Positions 1 through 9,156 are shown, numbered from the stretch's first letter. The stretch is 64,000 nt of DNA from Legionella steigerwaltii (GCF_001468065.1 NZ_LNYZ01000001.1:1-64000); one strand, 5' to 3'. Notes: generated by a model from the letters alone, not told the origin. Program-made: numbers and translations.

Positions 1-43
1 TACTCATCTCAACAAATTGATTTAGTCAAAAGCGCGTAGAATA

Positions 44-400
44 TCACATAAAATCAATAACTTTTAGACGCCAGGGTAATAAGGCCTTTCCTTTTAGGAC
101 AGTCCCGTCTCTCTCTTCGACATTACCTAAGGCGGGAACATAACCATGGTAAAGCCCAATATCACCATTTTTAAATTTAAATATGACTGGAAAACATGAA
201 TTTAATGAATGTGTATATAAAATCCTATTATCGTTTGCTTTTAATATTTCTATGGATCCAACTTTTACAAGTATTCCATATTTTTGGGCTTCTGCATTCA
301 TCGCTAAGGCGGATGTATGATAAGTACCTGGTGATAATTCATGTGTCGTTTTGAATTGAGGTCTACCATCCGTTCCAAAGTTTAAAGATAAAGTAGGCAT
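44..400 (-). CDS. hypothetical protein, 118 aa
   Basis: I do not recognise this protein. It has no signal peptide or membrane segment and looks like a small soluble beta-rich protein, with several short hydrophobic strands separated by polar turns. The ATG is preceded by AAGGGG six bases upstream, a good ribosome binding site, so the start is well supported. A hairpin at 434-456 lies in its probable 5' leader. It has no close same-strand neighbour inside the window; what lies downstream is outside it. Confidence 0.6.
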   Translation of the reverse strand: MPTLSLNFGTDGRPQFKTTHELSPGTYHTSALAMNAEAQKYGILVKVGSIEILKANDNRILYTHSLNSCFPVIFKFKNGDIGLYHGYVPALGNVEERDGTVLKGKALLPWRLKVIDFM

Positions 401-939
401 GTGATCCCCTTAAAGTGTGGTCCTAATCAACAGCCAAGAACTGCACGGCTTCTTGGTTCCTACCCCCCTATCTTTATGGGAGGCTTTATGATTTCGTTAT
501 CTTTAACCGAATTAATTGGTGGTATAAATATATTTACAATTCGATTAAATATTACCAATATAGTATTTTATTTATTCTTGCATTTAAATAGGTGAAATTC
601 GCCTATTGACATCTATTCATGACTCTGAGAGTGGATTAATTGAGGGATGTTGATAAAAAGCTCAACAGGAGAGAATGTCTTGCGGACACTTTAATTTCAT
701 CAACTTTAGAAAAGGAAGAGTATTTGGTCATGATTTTATTTGGCAATTGTGGACAGAATTTAAGTTTGCTTAAATGTAGGATAATGGAAAATGTCATGAA
801 ACGTAGCTGCTTCATGACATAAGGTTTCGGTAGATATGTGATTGGTTAGCATTAAAGTGAACACCTTACTATAATAAGTATAGTTTTAAGGGTAGGGCTG
901 GGTAGCTGGACGTTCCTACGCTGTAAAACGATATTTTAA
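401..939. other. gene-poor stretch between two minus-strand genes
   Basis: No convincing gene is visible in these 539 bases. A stem with CCAAGAA/TTCTTGG arms occupies 434-456. A 32-codon reading frame at 675-773 (+) follows an AGGAGA box but matches nothing I know and could be a gene remnant. The rest is AT-rich spacer. Confidence 0.5.
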
Positions 940-2148
940 TTAATGCTGTTCAAAATAATCAGATGTTACGCCGTAAATAGAACAAGCCAGAAACTTATTC
1001 GATTTTTTTTCCCAGTCTGGTTTTTTAAGAACTTCCATTGCATTTTTATAACCTGTTTTCATGCGATAATTAACTGCTGAACGAACAAAATTATAATCTT
1101 TGAACGAATGAGAAAAAGGAGTGCCGCGATAAATGATATGCACCACGCTAAAACGTTTGCTATGTCCCAATTCAAGTATTTTTTGAACAGTAGGATCTTT
1201 TTTTGCTTCCGGGCTTAATTTTTCACCTAAAAACTGTATGGCTCCCTGCAAGTTTTGGCGACTGGTGTAAACATTCGTGAGCCGGCGTGAATGGCTAGCA
1301 TAACGAATGTCCTTTTGCCGTTCATCAAGTTCCTCCATGGTTCGCGGTAATCGTCCTTGCAGACTGAAGCAATCCACGACAAAACATAAAGTATCTTGTT
1401 CAGGCAAGGCATCCAGCACGGTCACCAGTGGTGTATTGGCATAGATGCCACCATCCCAATAATAATCATCCCCAATTTTAATTGCCGGAAAGCCTGGAGG
1501 AAGCGCACCACTTGCCATAACATGCTCTGGTGTAATGGTCATTTTTTGATTATTAAAAAACTCCATTTCGCCAGATCCCAAATTGACCGCACCCAGGCAT
1601 AGGGTGACTTTTTTATCATTGATACGATCAAAATCAATCAGATTTTCCAATGTCGTTTTGAGAGGCGAAGTATCATAATAACTAAGTTTATCAGGCGTAT
1701 CATAAGTTATGGGAGTTGGTGGAAAAAGACGGGGTTTAAAAAAACTGTCCAGACCGTAAAGGACAGAATGCATAGCGCCCATTTGATTATGGAAATGATG
1801 TAAAAAATTTGAAACTTCGCTGTCAAAAAATGTATCGTTCCATATTTTGGGAACGATAGAATCCCAAAACGAGGTTAATTTTTCAATTTGCTTGTTTCTT
1901 GGGTTACCGGCAATAATCGCACAGTTAATGGATCCGATAGAGACTCCTGCTAAAAAATTGGGATTGTATCCTTTTTCATGAATTGCACGAAATGCTCCGA
2001 CCTGGTAAGCACCCAATGCACCACCCCCCTGAAATACACATGCAATCCGATCGTAAGTTTGTTTGCCATTGGATGGACCTGCAGGTTTGTTGATGCGGCA
2101 TAAAGGATTTTTGAAACTTGATGATGATTTGTTAATTTTCTTGCCCAT
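940..2148 (-). CDS. patatin-like phospholipase with DUF3734-type C-terminus
   Basis: Predicted lipid acyl hydrolase with a Ser-Asp dyad. The N-terminus has the oxyanion-hole motif QGGGALGAYQ (residues 40-49), the nucleophile elbow GVSIG (68-72, Ser70) and the Asp motif DGG (232-234). The C-terminal 100 residues, with IIYRGTPFSHSFKDYNF and a following basic helix, resemble the DUF3734 domain found in many bacterial patatins. No signal peptide is visible. Legionella encode many patatin-like proteins, and some (VpdA-C) are Dot/Icm substrates that remodel host membranes. Whether this one is translocated cannot be told; the DUF3734 type is also widespread in free-living bacteria. It is transcribed alone, with a gene-poor region downstream. 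The length of 402 aa is normal for the family. Confidence 0.85.
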   Translation of the reverse strand: MGKKINKSSSSFKNPLCRINKPAGPSNGKQTYDRIACVFQGGGALGAYQVGAFRAIHEKGYNPNFLAGVSIGSINCAIIAGNPRNKQIEKLTSFWDSIVPKIWNDTFFDSEVSNFLHHFHNQMGAMHSVLYGLDSFFKPRLFPPTPITYDTPDKLSYYDTSPLKTTLENLIDFDRINDKKVTLCLGAVNLGSGEMEFFNNQKMTITPEHVMASGALPPGFPAIKIGDDYYWDGGIYANTPLVTVLDALPEQDTLCFVVDCFSLQGRLPRTMEELDERQKDIRYASHSRRLTNVYTSRQNLQGAIQFLGEKLSPEAKKDPTVQKILELGHSKRFSVVHIIYRGTPFSHSFKDYNFVRSAVNYRMKTGYKNAMEVLKKPDWEKKSNKFLACSIYGVTSDYFEQH

Positions 2149-2360
2149 TTTATGACTCCTTCAGTCCTTCTTGTAATTATAATCTATAGCAGAAGAATTT
2201 TTTGCAAGGAAAGCGAGTATGTGAAATCTTTAGCATTTAGCTGATTTGAGCTTAAATCCCATTTGTAAGCAAAGGGGCTCTTGCTAATTTACTGATATTG
2301 TCTAATCTTGGAAAATAAAAAAAATAATAACTGTTATAATGAATTGATCAAAGGAATGGC

Positions 2361-3002
2361 ATGTTTACAAAAATTGAGGGAATCAAACAGAACGAAGAAA
2401 CAATAACAAGAGCAATAAATGAATTAGATAAGGTAAGTTATGATACAGTGTCAAAATTTATACCTAAAAAACTCGCAGAGGGCTCATTAAAACTAGATCA
2501 TAGTGTTTATAAACCTGCTGATTCAAATACTGTGATGCCACACGGTGTAGGTCGGTATCTTATTTATGATCATCCTGATAAATCAAATCCTTTTTCAATA
2601 TGGGTATTTGCATTTGCACCAAGACAAAAAACAACAATTCATGATCACAAGTATAAGGGTACAGTTACTGTCCTGGAAGGACCAGTATCTGAGAAATACT
2701 ATCAACCTACAGGTAAGCATACTGCTCGATTGGTAAATCGTATTGATCGTTACCGGTTCCACAGCAATCGTGATGATTTAAATGGAGTTTTTGTACATCA
2801 GCTCAAGCGAAGAAAAGCCTTAGGAGCAGGAGTTAGTGTGACTTTGCATATATACAATATGGAAGCCTATTTGGTAAATTTTGAAGGTGAAAAAACGGAT
2901 CGAAGAAATTTAAATATCATCTATTCCAAGGATAAAACGATAGATAAGGAGAATATCCCACCTTATTCAGATGCTTATCCCGAGCGAACTTTTGGTAAGT
3001 AG
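2361..3002 (+). CDS. cysteine dioxygenase-like cupin protein
   Basis: Probable non-heme Fe(II) thiol dioxygenase of the cysteine dioxygenase type I family, which oxidises cysteine (or a related thiol) to the sulfinate. The cupin core shows the metal ligand pair HDH (94-96) followed by GTVTVLEGPVSEKYY (100-114), and a second His in TLHIYNMEAY (161-170) at the place of the third iron ligand. The 213-aa length fits bacterial members. Substrate is uncertain: 3-mercaptopropionate dioxygenases share the fold. A broken TauE/SafE (sulfite exporter) gene begins about 50 bp downstream, which fits a former sulfur-disposal unit, since cysteine sulfinate breakdown yields sulfite. An ATG follows an AAAGGAA box. 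Confidence 0.75.
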   Translation: MFTKIEGIKQNEETITRAINELDKVSYDTVSKFIPKKLAEGSLKLDHSVYKPADSNTVMPHGVGRYLIYDHPDKSNPFSIWVFAFAPRQKTTIHDHKYKGTVTVLEGPVSEKYYQPTGKHTARLVNRIDRYRFHSNRDDLNGVFVHQLKRRKALGAGVSVTLHIYNMEAYLVNFEGEKTDRRNLNIIYSKDKTIDKENIPPYSDAYPERTFGK

Positions 3003-3054
3003 CCATTTTGCGATGGGAAAACCAACTTAATCTTTAATATCTAGAACCTTGCTA

Positions 3055-3234
3055 ATGACAATAATGATAATTGCTTATTTGATGTCCGGTATTTTAGCCG
3101 GTGTGTTAGCAACCATGTTTGGTTTCGGCGGTGGTTTTGTTGTTGTTCCATTATTATTTTGGTTACTTCCGCTCCATGGTGTTTCTAAAGAATATGCGAT
3201 GCATAGCGCTGTTGGAACATCTGTATGGCAATAA
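3055..3234 (+). pseudogene. remnant of TauE/SafE sulfite exporter (TSUP) gene
   Basis: The 59 codons encode the first membrane helix and the GFGGGF glycine motif typical of the TSUP family (GVLATMFGFGGGFVVVP), then AVGTS, where the family continues as AxGTS. A stop follows at once, whereas intact members have about 250 residues and 7-8 helices. The sequence to 3345 shows no clear continuation in other frames and is followed by a repeat-like CTCAACCTACG stretch. I read this as a 3'-deleted pseudogene. It lies just downstream of the cysteine-dioxygenase-like gene in the same orientation. It could be translated as a short membrane peptide, but no function is expected. Confidence 0.75.
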
Positions 3235-3347
3235 ATTAGAAGTTTTGCACGATTCTGTTCGCATTGAAATCAGTTAACTCTGGAGCAATTATCAATTATA
3301 TTCTCAGGTCTTGGCTCAACCTACGTCTGATGAGGCAAGTTAGTAGT

Positions 3348-4067
3348 TTAATGAATAATCGTGTGAATTTTTTGTTGCTTCATTTCAACGCTAAAACAAC
3401 ATTCTTTAATAATTTGCACTGTTTCTTCGATGTCATCTGTTATATGAATCATTTTCAAATCATCGCGAGAAAGCAAATTATTTTTTAAGGGAAAATTAAT
3501 TAACCAATCCAACAAGGGTGTCCAAAATTCTTTGCCTAGCAAAATAATTGGTAATTGTTTCGGTAGTTCGTTCTTGTTTATTCTGTATAGTTCAACTTGT
3601 TTGTGTCTTAGCATAGTAATGACTTCAAAAAGCTCGTCGAGTGTACCGAAACTACCAGGAAAAAAAATAAATCCAGAGGAAAAATTCAGTAAAAGAATTT
3701 TGCGAACTAGATAATAATCCACATTTATAGTATCGGCTAAAAAAGGATTATTAGGTACGTTGAATGCTCCCACAGCAATGCCAAAAGATCGCTTCTCTGC
3801 ACTGTTTGCTTCTGATGCGCCTTGATTCGCAGCTTCCATAATTCCAGTTCCAGCTCCGGTTATAATTGATATTTTTTGCTCAACCAATTTTCTCGCGAGT
3901 AATCGCGCATTTTGAACATAGCTTTCTTCTTGTTTTGCCTTAGATGACCCTAATATTGCAACAATAGGGGCTGGCATTTTTCCAATTTTATGGGAAGCTT
4001 TGATATTTTGATAAAATATTCGAAACATTCTACCTAAAAGTCTACACGTGCCACCTAAGCCGATCAT
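3348..4067 (-). CDS. LOG family protein (TIGR00730-like Rossmann fold)
   Basis: Member of the LOG / lysine-decarboxylase-like family, which in characterised cases cleaves nucleoside monophosphates to base and ribose 5-phosphate (cytokinin-activating phosphoribohydrolase). Seen here: an N-terminal GSS near VAILGSSKAKQEE, ITGAGTGIMEAANQGA (canonical GGGxxGLMGA), and PGSFGTLDELFEV, corresponding to PGGxGTxxExxE with the second Gly changed to Ser. The 239-aa length is slightly longer than the typical 190-220 owing to an N-terminal extension. The start is supported by AGGAGG eight bases upstream. It is transcribed alone. The exact substrate is unknown. Confidence 0.8.
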   Translation of the reverse strand: MIGLGGTCRLLGRMFRIFYQNIKASHKIGKMPAPIVAILGSSKAKQEESYVQNARLLARKLVEQKISIITGAGTGIMEAANQGASEANSAEKRSFGIAVGAFNVPNNPFLADTINVDYYLVRKILLLNFSSGFIFFPGSFGTLDELFEVITMLRHKQVELYRINKNELPKQLPIILLGKEFWTPLLDWLINFPLKNNLLSRDDLKMIHITDDIEETVQIIKECCFSVEMKQQKIHTIIH

Positions 4068-4348
4068 AAATACATCCTCCTTTCATATTTATCGATACTT
4101 CCTTGCCTATGTATTAGTGGTTCCAAAGCTATTTTGAGTCGAATCAGTTTCTTTTTTTTCGGTTTTTATTCTTTTAACTCAAGCACTGCAATACCATACA
4201 TCACTACTTGTTGTAGCAATTAATGGGAACGAGTTAATCTTTAATATTAATTCTTCCTTATTTACAGAATGATTATTAGGTTTCTCAATTTTAATACGCA
4301 TAGTTAAACCAAAAACAACTCATATTTGTATACATATTATACCGAACT

Positions 4349-4549
4349 TCATCTGACTTCTTTTAAAAACTCACTCAAACTTTTTTTATGCTCTTTTTCA
4401 AGTAAAATTTTAAGCGTTTCATCTGAGTCATAACTTGGAGCGAAATTCTTGCCATATAGATTACGTAATGTTTTGATTTTTGTATCATTACGCTTTTTTC
4501 GGATTGTTCCGCCTTTATCTCGGCTTCGATTATCTAATCCTTTATCCAT
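4349..4549 (-). CDS. small basic conserved hypothetical protein, 66 aa
   Basis: A short basic protein beginning with KGLDNRSRDKGG and IRKKRNDT, then TLRNLYG and LSEFLKEV. The pattern (N-R-x-R-D...IRxKRxDT...LRxxYGxxFA) recurs in small uncharacterised proteins of many proteobacteria, so the gene is probably real. No function is known to me. It may bind nucleic acid given its charge, but this is a guess. The start has only a weak GGAC box. Its upstream flank (4550-4659) is AT-rich. Confidence 0.6.
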   Translation of the reverse strand: MDKGLDNRSRDKGGTIRKKRNDTKIKTLRNLYGKNFAPSYDSDETLKILLEKEHKKSLSEFLKEVR

Positions 4550-4659
4550 GATTTGTGTCCACGTTGCTGAATTAAAATAAAATTTGCTCTTTATATTATA
4601 GCACCTTGAATAGTAATTGATTAAATAATAACCAATTTTTGCTCTTGGCAGAGGAACTA

Positions 4660-5256
4660 TTAATAATTAATTTGACTGAAACATAAATATCCAGCTGTTA
4701 TCATCAATAACAGCCCCATGATGAAATTAAACAGTCGTAGACGAAGGCGATCATTTAATAAATACGATACTTTATCACCCAAAATTGCCCAAATACCCAG
4801 CGACATATAACATACGATAAAATAAATAAGGGTAAACTTTAAAAACGGATCATAGCTGTTTGCAGTGGAGAAAATTGAGGCACCAGATACGCAAGCAACC
4901 CATGCTTTAGGATTAATCCATTGCAGCAAAAAACCTTCGTAAAATTTAGGGTTATCCTTTTTAGTTGCTTCCAACTCGGGTTTAGAAGCAGCTATTTTAT
5001 ATCCCATGTAAACAATATATGACGAACCCGCAAATGCCAAATAGGTTAGAAAAAATGGGTAAGCACTAATAAATTGTGACAATCCAAAACCAATAAATAG
5101 CAATAATAAGGTAAACCCTAGAGTCGCTCCTGATACATAAGGAATCGTTCTCTTTACTCCATAATTAATGCCAGAGGAAAGAATGATCATATTCACAGGT
5201 CCAGGCGTAATGGACATGACCAAAGAAAATGAAAACATGGCTAATAAAAGTGTCAT
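4660..5256 (-). CDS. LysE family translocator
   Basis: Inner-membrane exporter of the LysE/RhtB family, which pumps amino acids or their derivatives out of the cell. At 198 aa with about six hydrophobic segments it has the family's size. The N-terminal motif SITPGPVNMIILSSGINYGVK matches the family signature (TPGPxxxxxxxxGxxxG), and QWINPKAWV is the conserved NPKxx motif in the middle. The ATG follows GGGAG. It is divergent from the LysR regulator at 5396, a common arrangement in which the regulator controls the exporter. The substrate is unknown. Confidence 0.9.
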   Translation of the reverse strand: MTLLLAMFSFSLVMSITPGPVNMIILSSGINYGVKRTIPYVSGATLGFTLLLLFIGFGLSQFISAYPFFLTYLAFAGSSYIVYMGYKIAASKPELEATKKDNPKFYEGFLLQWINPKAWVACVSGASIFSTANSYDPFLKFTLIYFIVCYMSLGIWAILGDKVSYLLNDRLRLRLFNFIMGLLLMITAGYLCFSQINY

Positions 5257-5395
5257 CGCTATTCTCCCGCTGAGAAAAATTATCTTATGAACCTAAACTG
5301 TCAGTAAATTTTATTACCTGTTTAATAGATTACCATGCGCCTAATGGTTTGATTAGATGGTATAATTAGAATTAACTGTTCGATATGGTGAAATA
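5257..5395. promoter_or_regulatory. divergent lysE-like / lysR intergenic region
   Basis: The 139-bp AT-rich region between divergent starts must hold both promoters and probably the LysR binding site. I cannot pick out a confident T-N11-A operator or -10/-35 boxes by eye. Confidence 0.4.
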
Positions 5396-6289
5396 ATGAT
5401 TGATGAATTACGCGCACTGGCAATCTTTGCAAAAGTGGTAGAGGCCGGTTCATTTCGTTCCGCAGCAAATGCGCTTAAACTTTCACCCTCGGTTGTTAGC
5501 CACCATGTTGCACAGCTGGAAGAGCGATTGGGAGCCGCTTTACTGTATCGTTCTACGAGACGGCTTTCACTTACTTATGAAGGTGAAAAATTATTTACAT
5601 GCGCGAAAGCCATGTTATTGGCAGCTGAACAGGGGCTGAATAGCATTGCCTATTACGCTACTGAGCCAAGTGGCAAATTAAATTTGACCCTCCCAGCAAT
5701 GCTCACAAAAAGTCCGCTTGTTGATGATATTGCTGCATTTGCCAAGGCTTTTCCAAAAGTAGTGCTTTCAATAAGTTTTAGCGACATACAACAGGATTTA
5801 ATTCGAGAAGGCATCGATCTGGCGATTAGAATTGGTAGCTTGAAAGACAGTGGCTTAAAATCCAAAAGGCTCTTTACGATGAAGCGTAAAATTGTCGTTG
5901 CTCCCGCTTTAATGAACAATTATAAGCCTCCAGGACATCCTAAGGATTTACTCACATGGGACTGGATTGGGCTCAAAATGCGTCCGAATACCAAAACGCT
6001 AATTAATCAAAAAGGCAAAACGTATTTCATCGATTTTGAGCCAAGAATCATCGTCGATAGCATGGATGCTGTTTGCCAATTCGCAATTGATGGATTAGGA
6101 CTAGCAACTCCCCCTGCGTTTCTTGTGGCAGAAGATATCCAGCAGGGATATCTTGTTGAACTTTTACCTGAATGGCAGGCTGAACCTCTTCCTATCTATG
6201 CTGTATGGCCACCTAATGCTTCTAAAGAATCGCTCACGTATCGATTAATAACATTCCTAGAGATGAGAAAAAAAGCGTACTTTATGTGA
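5396..6289 (+). CDS. LysR family transcriptional regulator
   Basis: DNA-binding regulator. The N-terminal winged helix-turn-helix reads FAKVVEAGSFRSAANALKLS, then PSVVSHHVAQLEERLGAALLYRSTR, the canonical LysR recognition helix and wing. The remaining 200 residues form the periplasmic-binding-like effector domain. Its closest general resemblance is to the AaeR/DsdC-like 'one helix, LysR substrate' group with ESRLGxxLxxRSTRxLxLT. Length of 297 aa is standard. The adjacent divergent LysE exporter is the likely target. The inducer is unknown. Confidence 0.9.
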   Translation: MIDELRALAIFAKVVEAGSFRSAANALKLSPSVVSHHVAQLEERLGAALLYRSTRRLSLTYEGEKLFTCAKAMLLAAEQGLNSIAYYATEPSGKLNLTLPAMLTKSPLVDDIAAFAKAFPKVVLSISFSDIQQDLIREGIDLAIRIGSLKDSGLKSKRLFTMKRKIVVAPALMNNYKPPGHPKDLLTWDWIGLKMRPNTKTLINQKGKTYFIDFEPRIIVDSMDAVCQFAIDGLGLATPPAFLVAEDIQQGYLVELLPEWQAEPLPIYAVWPPNASKESLTYRLITFLEMRKKAYFM

Positions 6290-6415
6290 TAATTATCCCT
6301 TATTTTCGACCATTTCTCGTAAAAAAATCGTAAAAATCTACAACAAGTCCATAGATAAATTAAGTTCCTGGATATAATTTGTTCTATTATTTATAAGATT
6401 GATTTGGAATTCATC

Positions 6416-7315
6416 ATGGCAAAAGATAACCAGGAGCCCATCTCCGAACTAACTGGCGGACCAAAAACTTCCTCAACCGGATTAGCGTTACAACAACTCA
6501 TTAAAGAAGCAGAAAAAAAGGAGGCTGCTGCCGAATCAGCAAAAGTACGCTGTCGGATTTGTTTTAAAGAAACCGCTCCAACTCCCCGTTGTTTTGGACA
6601 TGGAGGCGGTGGTGGAGGTGGCGGTGGCGGAGGTGGTTCTGATAACACATCAGAAGAACAAGCCAGCCATGAGGATGATAAATTTCTGAGCAAAGAACAC
6701 CACTTAGTTGATGACCCTGAAGAATTACTGGGAGAGTTCAGTTCAATGGAAGATGGTGACGAATCACAGTCAGATGAAGAACGTTTTGATCCGGATGTAA
6801 TTGCTGAGTTAGTCGCGCAAGGGAAATTGGTTATTAATAATGACCGTAAAGAGATGACTCTGACTATTGAATTGAAGTGCGATCCGGATTCCTTATCTGA
6901 TGAAGAAAGAGAAGAGTTAAAAAAATTCATGAAGGCTATCCTAAAAGAATTCAATGCGCTTAAAGAAAAGCATCCTTTATCCGATGAATGCCTCAAGATG
7001 GTTGAAGATGAAAAAGGAAATATCGTTTCACTTCGCATTAACTTGCCCACATTAAAACTATATGATGAATTTATCCAGAGGTTAGCGAATAATTTAGTGC
7101 CCACACCACGTCCGAGGTTACAAACCAAGGATGAGAACAGCGAAACCAAAAGTTTGGCTCCAACCCCTTTGTCAATGGAACCTAAACCGACTAGTAAACA
7201 GCTTGAAGAAGATGAGGCGAATCAAAGCGAAGATATATCTACGAAGACTGAAACTGAAGAAGCACAAAAGCGCTTTAATCCTTTTTCACTCGATCTGAAC
7301 CCATGGCAAAAGTAG
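6416..7315 (+). CDS. acidic poly-Gly protein, candidate effector
   Basis: I do not recognise this 299-aa protein. It has a short basic/acidic N-terminus, a small Cys cluster CRIC...PRCFGHG (about residues 42-59) that could bind zinc, then a run of a dozen Gly encoded by GGN codons (about 6602-6637), then a Ser/Glu/Asp-rich linker and a charged helical middle domain. The C-terminus is TETEEAQKRFNPFSLDLN, with a Glu-rich stretch as often seen in Dot/Icm substrates. The ATG at 6416 was preferred over an in-frame TTG at 6404. The opposite strand is open over much of the gene because of the codon bias, but that reading is a shadow. It may be a secreted effector; this is inference. Confidence 0.65.
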   Translation: MAKDNQEPISELTGGPKTSSTGLALQQLIKEAEKKEAAAESAKVRCRICFKETAPTPRCFGHGGGGGGGGGGGGSDNTSEEQASHEDDKFLSKEHHLVDDPEELLGEFSSMEDGDESQSDEERFDPDVIAELVAQGKLVINNDRKEMTLTIELKCDPDSLSDEEREELKKFMKAILKEFNALKEKHPLSDECLKMVEDEKGNIVSLRINLPTLKLYDEFIQRLANNLVPTPRPRLQTKDENSETKSLAPTPLSMEPKPTSKQLEEDEANQSEDISTKTETEEAQKRFNPFSLDLNPWQK

Positions 7316-7372
7316 ATGTGAGTAACCAATATACTCTTCATTCGTACTCATTAAAAATTCTCGTTTAACAAT

Positions 7373-7400
7373 CGTAGGTAGGGCTTTGGCCCGACCTACG
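7373..7400. repeat. short inverted repeat CGTAGGT...ACCTACG
   Basis: A 28-base hairpin with arms CGTAGGT and ACCTACG and an inner GGGC/GCCC stem. It lies 58 bases after the stop at 7315 and may end that transcript, although no T-run follows. Confidence 0.6.
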
Positions 7401-7428
7401 GCTACTTTAAGGAAATGAAAGGGAATTC

Positions 7429-7520
7429 GTAGTCTGGGTGAAGGCGCAAGCCGTAACCCAGGGGCAAGAAGCTCATTGATGGCTAGAAACCCGGGTTCCG
7501 CTTCGCTGCACCCAGACTAC
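7429..7520. repeat. long inverted repeat, GTAG(C/T)CTGGGTG family, copy 1
   Basis: A 92-base element with outer arms GTAGTCTGGGTG and CACCCAGACTAC. The right half carries AACCCGGGTTCCGCTTCGCTGC, the hallmark of the family; the left half is diverged. Five other copies are at 38857, 47098, 48579, 52231 and 55396. It sits between convergent genes. Confidence 0.8.
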
Positions 7521-7560
7521 AAAAAGCTTAAGGTAGTGCCATTAGGCCAACGTATGTTGT

Positions 7561-9156
7561 TTAAAGAAAAGGGTTAAAACTTTCATTACCTGTTTGAACA
7601 TGCTGTAGGCTGGAAGGATCTGTTTTCCCCGAAACAACTTGCTGCTCGAAAAACCCACTTTTTCTTCGTTCTTTTATTGAGGTTAACGTTAAGCTCTCGT
7701 GCTTTTTTTGCTCCAGTACATGATGAACAACCTGTTCGAGGCGTGAAACCATTTTATGAATATCAGAAAATTGAGTATATCCATAATGTCCCGTAACGCG
7801 AATATTGTTAGGAGGGCGAACGTCGATTTCAAACGCTCCTAATTCGCTTGATTTTTTTAACAAAGCTTCTATTTGTTTCACATCAGTATCACTAATATCC
7901 TTAACACGAAAAACCAACATGGCTCCACGTTTTTTGGGATCATCAGGAGTAATCCATTCTATTTTATCACCTAAATGCTGTTGGATTAGTGCATGCATAT
8001 AACGAGTAAGACATTCTGATTTGGCATTTAATTTATCCCAACCGATCTGACTCATTGTTTTGATATAGGTTTTTGCTGGTGTTAGGGCAATAGGGGAGGG
8101 ATTACTGCATCGGAAAGCCCATGCTCCTTTGTGCATCATAATCTTCGAATCATAACCATCAATTACGTCAAAGACCTTATCGGAAGCAGCTGCTTTCCAT
8201 CCTTGAATTGGTGGATATTTTTCTAAGTCGGTATTCTTGTTCACATAAATACCAAAGCCACTGCCTGCAGAACCACAAATGTGTTTATAACCACAACCCA
8301 CAGCGTAGGTGACAGGTAATTCGCGTAGATTTAAAGTTCGGTTTCCTACCGTATGTGCTAAATCCAAGCCAACAATAATATGATGTTGGTCTATCGTCTC
8401 CTTTAATTCCGTTAAGATACGTGTGATATCAAGGCGTTGTCCCGTACTAAAAACGATGTCAGATAAGTGCAGGATTTGCATTTGTACTGCATGTTTTTTG
8501 ACAAAATCAATAATAGCCTCTTCGCTATAGAGTCCTTTTTCATCAGGCAGAATTTTTAGGGTAAGGGATGAGGGATTGGGGGCAGGTTTAGAATCACTGA
8601 AAACGCCAAAACCCCTGGCTGTTTGTACTCCTCTTTTTAAGACGGACTCAATGACCGCTTGGTCGGAAAAAAATTCCTTTCCCAAATGGCAAAAACCAGT
8701 TTTTCCTGATTGCCAATCCACTAATGTTGGTCGGTAAAAAGTATCCACCAATCGACCCAGATTAGAAGACAAACCTTCTTGGGTATAGAGAAATTCACAA
8801 GGTTCAGAAAAGCCTAACATAGTCTGCATGGCTTTAATTGCTTCTTCCTCAATATCACAATCAAACCAATTACCGCCTTGTTCTTGAGTTCCGGGAAAAT
8901 GCCCTTCATGTAACTGGGTTGCCTGTAACTCATTAATTCGCTCTATTTCTTTCACAGCGGGTTTGAACACAGGCCCTAAGGAATGACCTGCAAAAGGGGT
9001 CAAACCTTTAAATTCAAATAATTCATGCAAATTTTTTAAAGGATCAATAGAATCAAGATAAGTAGCATATTCTAGGGAAAAAGAATCGGATTTTCCTGAA
9101 ATTAAGCGGATAAATTCGTCCGGATTAGATACCATAGCCTCAATCAGTTCTTTCAT
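7561..9156 (-). CDS. kynU: kynureninase
   Basis: PLP-dependent hydrolase that splits L-kynurenine to anthranilate and alanine, in tryptophan breakdown. Family features: GHSLGP and GNWFD near the N-terminus, the PLP-contacting GLDLAHTVGN (Asp265, His268), the Schiff-base lysine in GCGYKHICGSAGSG (Lys291), and the C-terminal RPPNNIRVTGHYGYTQFSDIH, which matches the kynureninase RxPxxIRxxPxPLYN...D region. The protein is longer (531 aa) than typical enzymes (410-465) because of a charged C-terminal tail. The ATG at 9156, with GAGGGA just before it, was chosen over an upstream TTG. No other kyn genes are adjacent. Confidence 0.82.
   Translation of the reverse strand: MKELIEAMVSNPDEFIRLISGKSDSFSLEYATYLDSIDPLKNLHELFEFKGLTPFAGHSLGPVFKPAVKEIERINELQATQLHEGHFPGTQEQGGNWFDCDIEEEAIKAMQTMLGFSEPCEFLYTQEGLSSNLGRLVDTFYRPTLVDWQSGKTGFCHLGKEFFSDQAVIESVLKRGVQTARGFGVFSDSKPAPNPSSLTLKILPDEKGLYSEEAIIDFVKKHAVQMQILHLSDIVFSTGQRLDITRILTELKETIDQHHIIVGLDLAHTVGNRTLNLRELPVTYAVGCGYKHICGSAGSGFGIYVNKNTDLEKYPPIQGWKAAASDKVFDVIDGYDSKIMMHKGAWAFRCSNPSPIALTPAKTYIKTMSQIGWDKLNAKSECLTRYMHALIQQHLGDKIEWITPDDPKKRGAMLVFRVKDISDTDVKQIEALLKKSSELGAFEIDVRPPNNIRVTGHYGYTQFSDIHKMVSRLEQVVHHVLEQKKHESLTLTSIKERRKSGFFEQQVVSGKTDPSSLQHVQTGNESFNPFL

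Noticed and set aside
401-595. 64-codon plus-strand frame
   Set aside because: No ribosome site, hydrophobic low-quality sequence, in the leader of the opposite gene.
640-822. 60-codon plus-strand frame
   Set aside because: Composition is unlike a protein; nothing recognisable and no ribosome site.
6391-7149. 252-codon minus-strand frame opposite the poly-Gly gene
   Set aside because: Pro-run and Ser-rich sequence are the mirror of the Gly/Glu codons; the plus strand has the better start and a sensible tail.
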